Assembly: GCA_009773375.1 (NCBI GenBank)
Contig: WRPH01000021.1
Location: 1-61,622, forward strand
Direction: 5' to 3'
Source: Paracoccaceae bacterium
Lineage (GTDB): Bacteria > Pseudomonadota > Alphaproteobacteria > Rhodobacterales > Rhodobacteraceae
DNA length: 61,622 nt
Shown here: positions 1 to 6,814 of the stretch, piece after piece
Layout of the letters: each line of letters opens with the position of its first letter
How positions within the stretch are numbered: position 1 is the stretch's first letter
Position numbers and translations under genes: made by a program
The notes under the pieces: generated by a model
What the model saw: only the letters and a program-made list of their open reading frames with translations
Told to the model about the DNA's origin: nothing
Databases searched by the model: none

Positions 1-2
1 CG

Positions 3-1595
3 AAGCCCGGCAAATCGGCATTGCGCGGGCTTGGTGCCTTGGTCACGCCGGCTGCGGCCAGCGTAGAAAAGCCGCGCAGCAAGGTGTCGATCCCGTCGGC
101 GCTGCAACCGTTGCGCCCCGCCGCCGATCCCGCAAACGCAGCACCAGCGCGACCGGCTGCGGCGCGGCCTCCGGGTGGGTTTCCCGCGCGTCCGCCAGTG
201 CGAGGCAAGCCGCGCTATCTTGGGCTGGTGCTGACGACGGTGCTGCTTTTCTTGCTGGCGATGATCGCGGCATGGTCGTCTTATTCTCTGGGCGCGTGGA
301 ATTTCGGCGAAGAGCCGGTGCAGACCGTGGTGGAAGACCCGGCGGCCCCCGATAGCGGCGCTGCGGTGCCGGATGTGGCAGACGAGATGGCAGCCGATCT
401 GCAAGACCCTGCCGGTCTGGAAGAAGCTGCCGTGCCGGTGGCTGACAGTGCTGCCGCGACTGCCGAAACCGCGCCGCAGACCAATATTGCCACCGAAGCC
501 GCCGTGCCGCCGAACCCGACTTCGGTGACTCAGGACGAAATTTTTCTCGCCAGCATGGATGCGCCGCCCGCCGCGCCCGATCCGCTGACCCTGCCTGCAC
601 CAGATGCGCGGGGCGACCCGTTACCAGCGGCGCAGCCCGCGCCGCCGCCATTTGGCACGGTGTATCAGTTTGAACCGAACGGCACGATCGTTCCAACGCC
701 CGAGGGGATCATCACTCCCGAGGGCGTTCTGCTTCGGGCGGGCAAGCCTGCACGAGTGCCGACGCTGCGGCCCGACGCGGTAATTGCAGCGGCGGCGGCG
801 GCCAATCCGGCGGTCGTGCCAACGGCTGACCCGGCAGTTGATCCGGCGGTTGATCCGGCAGTTGATCCGGCGGCGGTGGTTCCAGAAGCGGCGGTTTTCG
901 CCGATCCGGCGCTGGCGGGCAAGAAGCCTAAACTGCGCCCGGAAGGCTTGAAGCCGGTCGTTGAGGATCAGGGGTCGCTTGCACTGGAACCGGGCAGCCG
1001 GGTGGCCAGCCTGCGGCCTTTGCCGCGCCCGGCCAATATCGCCTCGGCGGGGAAACAGGCGCAGGAAGCCTCGGCGAATGCGTCTCTGGCAGCACAGGCC
1101 GAAGCTGCGGTGCAGGAAGCCGCCCTGCTGGCGCCTGACAGCAAGATGGCGGTGGTGATCAGCCGCAAGCCCGCACCGCGCCCGCGCGATCTGAGCCGCG
1201 CGGTGGAAGCCGCCGTGGCCGCCGCATCGCGCCAGCCCGAGCCGGAACCGGAACCGGTAGCGAAAGCCCAGCCGAAAGCCGAAGCGCCCGCCGCTCCCGA
1301 AGATGATGGCGAACCCGAGGTGACCTCTGCCGCGCCAACAATCCCGACCAAGGCGACGGTGGCAAAACAGGCGACGTTCAAGAACGCGATCAACCTGTCA
1401 AAGATCAATCTGATCGGAGTTTATGGTTCAAAATCCGACCGTTACGCCTTGGTGCGCACCCCTGCCGGCCGCTACAAAAAGGTGCGGGTCGGCGACTCGC
1501 TGGATGGTGGCGGCAAGGTGCAGGCGATCACCGCAAACGAAGTGCGCTACCAGAAGGGCGGCCGTCTGGTGACACTGGCGATGCCTAAGGGTTAA
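3..1595 (+). CDS. Membrane-anchored Ala/Pro-rich protein, 5' end outside the window
   Basis: The frame is open from the first complete codon at 3. TTG at 21 is the first possible start inside the window, so the real start probably lies upstream. Counting from 21, a basic Ala/Pro-rich stretch is followed by one membrane helix (about residues 66-84). A long low-complexity Pro/Ala/Val region comes next and includes a VDPA tetrapeptide repeat. The last 70 residues are a compact domain (LIGVYGSKSDRYALVRTP, then KVRVGDSLDGGGKVQAI) that resembles the periplasmic domain of GspC/PilP-type secretion or pilus assembly proteins. I infer an inner-membrane protein with a periplasmic C-terminus; its function is unknown. 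Its stop codon overlaps that of the convergent hpd gene. Confidence 0.75.
   Translation, partial: KPGKSALRGLGALVTPAAASVEKPRSKVSIPSALQPLRPAADPANAAPARPAAARPPGGFPARPPVRGKPRYLGLVLTTVLLFLLAMIAAWSSYSLGAWNFGEEPVQTVVEDPAAPDSGAAVPDVADEMAADLQDPAGLEEAAVPVADSAAATAETAPQTNIATEAAVPPNPTSVTQDEIFLASMDAPPAAPDPLTLPAPDARGDPLPAAQPAPPPFGTVYQFEPNGTIVPTPEGIITPEGVLLRAGKPARVPTLRPDAVIAAAAAANPAVVPTADPAVDPAVDPAVDPAAVVPEAAVFADPALAGKKPKLRPEGLKPVVEDQGSLALEPGSRVASLRPLPRPANIASAGKQAQEASANASLAAQAEAAVQEAALLAPDSKMAVVISRKPAPRPRDLSRAVEAAVAAASRQPEPEPEPVAKAQPKAEAPAAPEDDGEPEVTSAAPTIPTKATVAKQATFKNAINLSKINLIGVYGSKSDRYALVRTPAGRYKKVRVGDSLDGGGKVQAITANEVRYQKGGRLVTLAMPKG
836..873 (+). repeat. 12-bp in-frame tandem repeat (VDPA units)
   Basis: The unit GTTGATCCGGCR occurs three times in succession inside the partial gene at the left edge and encodes repeated Val-Asp-Pro-Ala. 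It is a simple coding repeat in a linker, probably produced by slippage and likely variable in length between strains. Confidence 0.8.
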
Positions 1596-2677
1596 CTTGC
1601 CTTTAACACACCGCGGTCGATCTGGTCTTGCTCGATGCTTTCGAACAGAGCGCGGAAGTTGCCCTCGCCAAAGCCATCGTCGCCCTTGCGCTGGATGAAT
1701 TCAAAGAAGATCGGCCCGATCACGGTCTTTGAGAAAATTTGCAGCAGGATGCGGGTTTCGCCGCCATGCACCACCCCCTCGCCGTCAATCAGGATACCGT
1801 GCTTGGCCAAGGCGTCGAGCGGCTCGGTATGGCCCTGCACGCGGGTTTGCGACAGTTGGTAATAGGCGGCGGGTGGCTTGGGCATGAATTTCAACCCACG
1901 CGCAGCGATTTCATCGGTGGCGGCATAGATATCATCAGTGCCGACCGCGATGTGCTGAATACCCTCGCCGTTGTAGCGCTTCAGATATTCGACGATCTGA
2001 CCGGACTCGCCACGGTCTTCATTGATCGGGATACGGATGCGGCCACACGCCGAGGTCAGCGCGCGGCTATAAAGGCCGCTGAACTTGCCTTCGATGTCAA
2101 AGAAGCGGATTTGCTTGAAGCCGAAGATTTTGCCATAGAAATCAAACCACTTGTCCATATTGCCCTTGTGGACGTTATGGGTGAGGTGATCGAGGTAATA
2201 GAAGCCAACGCCAGCCGGTTTCTGCGCGGTAAAGCTGAAATCAGTGTAGGGGTTGCTGTCGCCGTATTGATCGACAAAATAGATCAGTGACCCGCCGATG
2301 CCGACAATCGCCGGAACCTCCAGTGCCTTGGAGCCAGTGAACGGCTCCGCCCCCATCGCCACGGCATGGGCAAAGGCGTGGGCAGCATCAACCACGCGCC
2401 AGCCCATCGAGGGCGCGCAGGGACCGTGCTGGGCGACAAATTCGCGGCCATGGCTGCCGGGTTCGTCGTTGAGGATATAGGTGATGTCGCCCTGCTGCCA
2501 CAGCTCGATCGCCTTGCTGTTGTGGCGCGCGGCCAGAGTGAAGCCCATACGGCCAAACAGATCGCGCAGCGCTTGCGGCTCGGGATGGGCGAATTCAACA
2601 AACTCCATACCATCGGTGCCCGCCGGATTGGCCGGGCTGATGCTGGCGCGGGGGGCGGCATGCGGAAACGGTCCCAT
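1592..2677 (-). CDS. hpd: 4-hydroxyphenylpyruvate dioxygenase
   Basis: Converts 4-hydroxyphenylpyruvate to homogentisate in tyrosine and phenylalanine breakdown, using non-haem Fe(II). The 361-residue length fits the family. There are two vicinal-oxygen-chelate halves. The expected iron ligands are H164 (YLDHLTHNV), H242 (GIQHIAVGTDD) and E326 (IFFEFIQRKG). The frame stays open 33 codons further upstream, but ATG at 2677 has a good ribosome site (AGGAG, six bases before it), so I use that start. It is divergent from an AsnC/Lrp-type gene across a 128-base gap, which suggests control by that regulator. Confidence 0.95.
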   Translation of the reverse strand: MGPFPHAAPRASISPANPAGTDGMEFVEFAHPEPQALRDLFGRMGFTLAARHNSKAIELWQQGDITYILNDEPGSHGREFVAQHGPCAPSMGWRVVDAAHAFAHAVAMGAEPFTGSKALEVPAIVGIGGSLIYFVDQYGDSNPYTDFSFTAQKPAGVGFYYLDHLTHNVHKGNMDKWFDFYGKIFGFKQIRFFDIEGKFSGLYSRALTSACGRIRIPINEDRGESGQIVEYLKRYNGEGIQHIAVGTDDIYAATDEIAARGLKFMPKPPAAYYQLSQTRVQGHTEPLDALAKHGILIDGEGVVHGGETRILLQIFSKTVIGPIFFEFIQRKGDDGFGEGNFRALFESIEQDQIDRGVLKAS

Positions 2678-2727
2678 CTTGGCTCCTGTCTGGTTTTCAC
2701 AAGAATAGCGCGGATGTGACACGCGTT

Positions 2728-2763
2728 TTGCGCGTAGTCGGGTTGTATTGCGCTGAATTGCGC
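2728..2763. promoter_or_regulatory. Candidate operator: three TTGCGC boxes in helical phase
   Basis: The hpd/lrp intergenic region has TTGCGC at 2728, 2748 and 2758, so the spacings are 20 and 10 bases and all three fall on the same face of the helix. Such phased half-sites suit Lrp/AsnC-type octamers, which wrap DNA. The link to the adjacent regulator is inference; no footprint or conservation data were available. Confidence 0.4.
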
Positions 2764-2805
2764 GCGATACACGCATGAAATCTCATATCACTGCGAGAAT
2801 TCCGC

Positions 2806-3261
2806 ATGCTGGATGCCACCGACTCACGCCTGCTGGCCGAGATACAGGCCAATGCCATGCTGACCGCGCAGGATCTGGGCGAGCGGCTGAACCTGTCACC
2901 ATCGCAGGCGGCGCGGCGCAGGCAAAGGCTGGAGGCCGAGGGTTATGTGATCGGCTACACCGCCAGACTGGCGCCGGCCAAGCTGGGGCTGACCGTGCAG
3001 GCCTTCGTGCAGGTGCAGATGGCAACGCATTCGCCCGAGGTGGCGCGCAGTTTCGGCGTGCTGCTGGCGACCTGCCCCGAGATCGTCTCGGCCTGGACGC
3101 TGACCGGCGAGGCGGATTACCTGCTGCGCGTCTGGTGCGCTGATCTGGCCGATCTGAACCGGGTGATCCACCAGCTTTTGCTGCCGCATCCGGCAGTGGC
3201 GCGGGTGCAAAGCCAGATCGTGATGGACCAATTCAAGGCGGATGCGCCGCTGCCGACCTAA
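2806..3261 (+). CDS. Lrp/AsnC family transcriptional regulator
   Basis: At 151 residues this has the usual size and layout of the family. An N-terminal winged helix-turn-helix (residues about 4-55; LGERLNLSPSQAARRRQRLE is the recognition region) is followed by a C-terminal RAM/ligand-binding domain with the GEADYLLRVW motif near residues 106-115. Family members sense amino acids or related metabolites as dimers or octamers. Its position, divergent from hpd, suggests it controls tyrosine degradation. It is followed nine bases later by an antiporter gene that may be co-transcribed. Confidence 0.93.
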   Translation: MLDATDSRLLAEIQANAMLTAQDLGERLNLSPSQAARRRQRLEAEGYVIGYTARLAPAKLGLTVQAFVQVQMATHSPEVARSFGVLLATCPEIVSAWTLTGEADYLLRVWCADLADLNRVIHQLLLPHPAVARVQSQIVMDQFKADAPLPT

Positions 3262-3270
3262 GGTGTTTTG

Positions 3271-5235
3271 ATGGAAAGTTTTCTGCTGCAAGCCTCGATC
3301 TACCTCGGTGCCGCCGTTCTGGTGGTGCCTTTGGCGGTGCGGCTGGGTCTGGGGTCGGTGCTGGGGTATCTGGCGGCGGGCATCCTGATGGGGCCGATCT
3401 TTGGCCTTGCCGGGGCGGAAACTGCGGATTTGCAGCATTTTGCCGAATTCGGCGTGGTGCTGATGCTGTTCCTGATCGGGCTGGAGCTGGAGCCGAAGGC
3501 GCTGTGGGCGATGCGGCACAAGCTGATTGGCATGGGGGGCGCGCAGGTGGCGCTGACCACGTCTGCCGTGGCGATGGCGATGTTCTGGCTGGGAAATATC
3601 GGCTCGGTTGCGCTTATTCTGGGGATGATGGCCTCGCTGTCCTCAACAGCTATCGTACTGCAAACGCTGTCAGAAAAGAACCTGATGCGGACGCAGGGCG
3701 GGCGGTCAGCGTTTTCGGTGCTGCTGACACAGGATATCGCGGTGATCCCGATGCTGGCGGTGATCCCGCTGCTGGCGCTGCCGGGGATTCAGGGGCCGAC
3801 CGCCGGGCAGTTCGGTATCGTGAACCCAGAGGATCTGACAGCGGCGGAAAATGCTGCCGAGCCGCTGATTTCCATCGTGCAGTCGCTGCCGGGTTGGGGC
3901 GCGGGCCTGCTGACACTGGCGATTGTCGCGGGCATCGTGCTGGCGGGGCATTACCTGAGCCGCCCGATCTTTCGCTTTGTGCATGCCGCCAAACTGCCGG
4001 AAATGAGCACCTTCATCAGCTTGCTGATGGTGCTGGGCATCGCGTTTCTGATGATGCTGGTGGGTCTGTCGCCCGCCTTGGGCACCTTTGTTGCCGGCGT
4101 GGTTCTGGCCAACTCGGAGTTTCGGCATCAGCTGGAGGCCGACCTGAAGCCGTTCAAGGGGCTGCTGTTGGGGCTGTTCTTCATGACGGTGGGGGTGGGC
4201 ATCAACTTTTCGATGCTGGCGCGCGAGCCGTTCACCGTCCTGGGGCTGACGCTGGGGCTGATGGGGCTGAAGGCAATGATTCTGCTGGGGATTTCTCTGG
4301 CGTTCAAGTTGAAGCCACAAGACCGCTGGCTGTTTTCGCTGAGCCTTGCGCAGGGCGGCGAGTTTGGTTTTCTGATCATCAGCTTTGCGCGGTCGGAAAG
4401 TGCGCTGCCGCTGGCGGCGGGGCAGATGGGGCTGTTGGTGATCAGCCTGTCAATGCTGCTGACGCCGTTGCTGTTCATCGGCTACGATTGGCTGACCGCG
4501 CATTTCGCGCAGCGCCAGCCCGATCATGCCCCCGATGAGATCGACGAAAAAGGTCAGGTGATCGTCGCCGGGATTGGCCGGTTTGGCCAGGTGGTCAACC
4601 GGCTGGTGCGTACCTCGGGCGTGCCGACAGTGGTGCTGGATAGCGATATGACCACGATTGAAACTATGCGCAAATTTGGCGTGAAGGGGTTTTTCGGTGA
4701 TCCGGCGCGACCGGAATTGCTGGAGGCAGCAGGGGTGGCCGAGGCACAGGTGATCGTGGTGGCGGTGGACGACCGCGACACCGCGACCCGGATCGTGCGC
4801 TATGCCCGCTCTCGCCGCCCCGATATTCATATCGTCGCACGCGCGCAGGACCGGGTGCATGTCTATGAGCTGTTTCAGGCCGGCGCGAATGACATCGTGC
4901 GCGAAACCTTCGACAGCTCGATCCGGGCAGGACGCTATGTATTGGAAAATATGGGTTTTTCTGAATACGAAGCCGCAAAGGTCAGCCAAGCCTATTACAG
5001 AATCGACCGTACCGCGATGCTCGACCTGGCCAAGGTCTGGGTGCCCGGTCAGCCGACGCATCTGAACGAGGCCTATATCGCGCGGGCCAAACAACTGGAC
5101 CGCGATCTGGAAAGCGCGCTGATGGAAGAGTTGCACGATGTCCGGCCGATGGCGGCGGAAGACCCGGCCGAGGTGCTGCAAGCGATGCTGTTCCCCGACA
5201 TGGAGGAACTGTCGGAAAAGCCAAGCGAGAAATAG
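3271..5235 (+). CDS. Monovalent cation:proton antiporter-2 (Kef type) with TrkA-N domain
   Basis: Inner-membrane antiporter of the CPA2 family with about 12 hydrophobic segments over residues 5-410. A cytoplasmic Rossmann TrkA-N domain follows (VIVAGIGRFGQVVNRLVRTS, near residues 430-450), which in KefB/KefC binds nucleotide and gates transport. The ion is probably K+ or Na+ exchanged for H+. ATG at 3271 follows an AAGGTG site and is preferred over the adjacent TTG at 3268. No KefF/KefG-type ancillary gene is visible. A strong hairpin separates it from the convergent carD. Confidence 0.92.
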   Translation: MESFLLQASIYLGAAVLVVPLAVRLGLGSVLGYLAAGILMGPIFGLAGAETADLQHFAEFGVVLMLFLIGLELEPKALWAMRHKLIGMGGAQVALTTSAVAMAMFWLGNIGSVALILGMMASLSSTAIVLQTLSEKNLMRTQGGRSAFSVLLTQDIAVIPMLAVIPLLALPGIQGPTAGQFGIVNPEDLTAAENAAEPLISIVQSLPGWGAGLLTLAIVAGIVLAGHYLSRPIFRFVHAAKLPEMSTFISLLMVLGIAFLMMLVGLSPALGTFVAGVVLANSEFRHQLEADLKPFKGLLLGLFFMTVGVGINFSMLAREPFTVLGLTLGLMGLKAMILLGISLAFKLKPQDRWLFSLSLAQGGEFGFLIISFARSESALPLAAGQMGLLVISLSMLLTPLLFIGYDWLTAHFAQRQPDHAPDEIDEKGQVIVAGIGRFGQVVNRLVRTSGVPTVVLDSDMTTIETMRKFGVKGFFGDPARPELLEAAGVAEAQVIVVAVDDRDTATRIVRYARSRRPDIHIVARAQDRVHVYELFQAGANDIVRETFDSSIRAGRYVLENMGFSEYEAAKVSQAYYRIDRTAMLDLAKVWVPGQPTHLNEAYIARAKQLDRDLESALMEELHDVRPMAAEDPAEVLQAMLFPDMEELSEKPSEK

Positions 5236-5250
5236 CTTCGGAAACAAAAA

Positions 5251-5275
5251 AGGCGGCCCGAGGGCCGCCTTTTTC
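5251..5275. terminator. Bidirectional rho-independent terminator
   Basis: An 8-bp GC-rich stem (AGGCGGCC/GGCCGCCT) with a four-base loop has an A-run before it and a T-run after it. It lies between the convergent antiporter and carD genes and should work on both strands. Confidence 0.9.
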
Positions 5276-5292
5276 TTGACTGAACACAAAGA

Positions 5293-5802
5293 TCAGGCGG
5301 CGCGGCCAACCAGCACATCGCCGACTTTTTTCTGCGCGCCAGCTTCGTCCACGCCGGAAACGGCGGCGACTTCGCGGGTCAGACGCTCCAACGCGGCTTC
5401 GTAAAGCTGACGTTCGGAATAGGATTGCTCGCGCTGATCATCGCTGCGATGCAGGTCACGCACGACCTCGGCAATCGCCATAAGATCCCCCGAGTTGATC
5501 TTCTGTTCATATTCCTGCGCCCGGCGCGACCACATCGCACGCTTGACGCGGGCCTTGCCCTTCAGCGTATCCAGCGCTTTTGATACAACGTCGGGCGTCG
5601 ACAGGCTACGCATGCCGATATCGGTGGCTTTATGGGTGGGAACGCGCAACGTCATCTTGTCTTTTTCGAAGGAAATCACGAACAGCTCCAAGTGGATACC
5701 GGCAATTTCCTGCTCTTCGATCGAGATGATCCGACCAACGCCATGGGCAGGGTAAACAACAAACTCGTTCGGACGAAACTCAGGCTTCTTCGATTTGGTC
5801 AT
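5293..5802 (-). CDS. carD: CarD family transcriptional regulator (CdnL-like)
   Basis: Binds RNA polymerase through the beta lobe and stabilises open promoter complexes, notably at rRNA and other growth-related promoters. The N-terminal RNAP-interacting Tudor-like domain is clear (FVVYPAHGVGRIISIEEQEI, residues about 14-33). The C-terminal helical DNA-binding part contains RRAQEYEQKINSGDL. Length 169 is normal for alphaproteobacteria. ATG at 5802 follows a purine-rich GGAAG site. About 290 bases without another gene lie upstream and should hold its promoter. Confidence 0.95.
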   Translation of the reverse strand: MTKSKKPEFRPNEFVVYPAHGVGRIISIEEQEIAGIHLELFVISFEKDKMTLRVPTHKATDIGMRSLSTPDVVSKALDTLKGKARVKRAMWSRRAQEYEQKINSGDLMAIAEVVRDLHRSDDQREQSYSERQLYEAALERLTREVAAVSGVDEAGAQKKVGDVLVGRAA

Positions 5803-6096
5803 TCAGTCGCTTCCTCGGAAGGAGCCTGTTCCGCAGAAAAATCCACCCTGACCGGGCAATTGACCCAGACAGACTGGTGGAGATTTTCAGACTGGATTTA
5901 CACCCCAAGCGAGCAGCTTCGCGGCGTGTACAGGCATCCGTGTTTATTTGTAGATATTGTGTAACACAAATTTGCACTGATTCCAACTACGACGAAAGGG
6001 CAGCGCAGGCGCCCCAAAGGTTGGAATCGTTGTATTTTCCACGATATCGCCGCTTCGTGAACGTAACGTCAACGAATCAGGCCGGAAAACCGTGGC
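5803..6096. other. Intergenic region upstream of carD
   Basis: There is no credible gene in these 294 bases. The sequence is less GC-rich than its surroundings around 5930-5980 (TTTATTTGTAGATATTGTGTAACACAA), consistent with a promoter for carD on the minus strand. No clear terminator for the fdxA operon was found here. Confidence 0.5.
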
Positions 6097-6435
6097 TCAG
6101 CCGCCCTGCCCCGGCGCTTCGGAGAAATACTTGTCACGCTTGCCGGTTTCGCCGTCGCGCTCTTCATAACCGGGCAGCGGGTCTTTCTTGGTCACGATCA
6201 CCGGCCACATTTCGGAGTATTTGCGGTTGAACGTGACCCAGGCATCCATATCCGGTTCGGTATCGGGGCGGATGGCATCGGCGGGGCATTCGGGTTCGCA
6301 GACGCCGCAATCAATGCATTCATCCGGGTGGATGACCAGCATGTTTTCGCCCTCATAGAAGCAGTCCACCGGGCAAACCTCGACGCAATCGGTGTATTTG
6401 CAGGCAATGCAGTTGTCGATCACAACGTAGGTCAT
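6097..6435 (-). CDS. fdxA: Seven-iron ferredoxin FdxA
   Basis: Small electron carrier with one [3Fe-4S] and one [4Fe-4S] cluster. The ligand patterns [18 protein letters not shown] and [12 protein letters not shown] sit in the first 60 residues. The C-terminal extension ([15 protein letters not shown]) is typical of FdxA of Rhodobacterales. At 112 residues it is full length. ATG at 6435 has a good AGGAG site. It is the last gene of a probable helicase / S4 protein / fdxA transcription unit. Confidence 0.96.
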   Translation of the reverse strand: MTYVVIDNCIACKYTDCVEVCPVDCFYEGENMLVIHPDECIDCGVCEPECPADAIRPDTEPDMDAWVTFNRKYSEMWPVIVTKKDPLPGYEERDGETGKRDKYFSEAPGQGG

Positions 6436-6482
6436 GGGCGTGCTCCTATCTCAGCGTAGTCTGACTACTAAAGCTGGCCGGA

Positions 6483-6800
6483 TCATTCAAGCGCTGCTGA
6501 CGGGTCCGGCGCAAGATCGTGATAAAGTGCCTGCGCCTCGGCGGCGGGGCCACGGCGTTCTGACAGCGCCAGCACGCGGATGACGCGAATGGCGCGGCCT
6601 TGCGGAAAGGTGAGCGTGTCGCCTTCGGCCACACCATGGCCGGGCTTGCGGCAGGGCCGGCTGTTCAGGCGCAGATGGCCGCTTTCGATCACCTCGGCAG
6701 CCAGATCGCGGGTCTTGAAGAACCGGGCCGACCAGAGCCATTTGTCCAGCCGAAGTTTCGGCTGGACGGATTTTTCAGGCTTTCCACCGGGGCCGGCCAA
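6483..6800 (-). CDS. S4-domain RNA-binding protein (Hsp15-like)
   Basis: This 105-residue protein carries an S4 RNA-binding domain from about residue 16 (LRLDKWLWSARFFKTRDLAA), as in Hsp15, which recycles stalled 50S subunits. The only start in frame is TTG at 6800, 14 bases after the stop of the upstream helicase gene, so translation may be coupled. The coupling with an RNA helicase suggests a role in RNA or ribosome maintenance. The acidic C-terminus (DLAPDPSAALE) lacks the long basic tail of E. coli Hsp15. Confidence 0.88.
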   Translation of the reverse strand: MAGPGGKPEKSVQPKLRLDKWLWSARFFKTRDLAAEVIESGHLRLNSRPCRKPGHGVAEGDTLTFPQGRAIRVIRVLALSERRGPAAEAQALYHDLAPDPSAALE

Positions 6801-6814
6801 TCAGATCCCGAAGA

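Noticed and set aside
1592..1606. TTAA-N7-TTAA match to the CtrA full box
   Set aside because: It lies on the overlapping stop codons of two convergent genes, not in a promoter, so it is probably a chance match.
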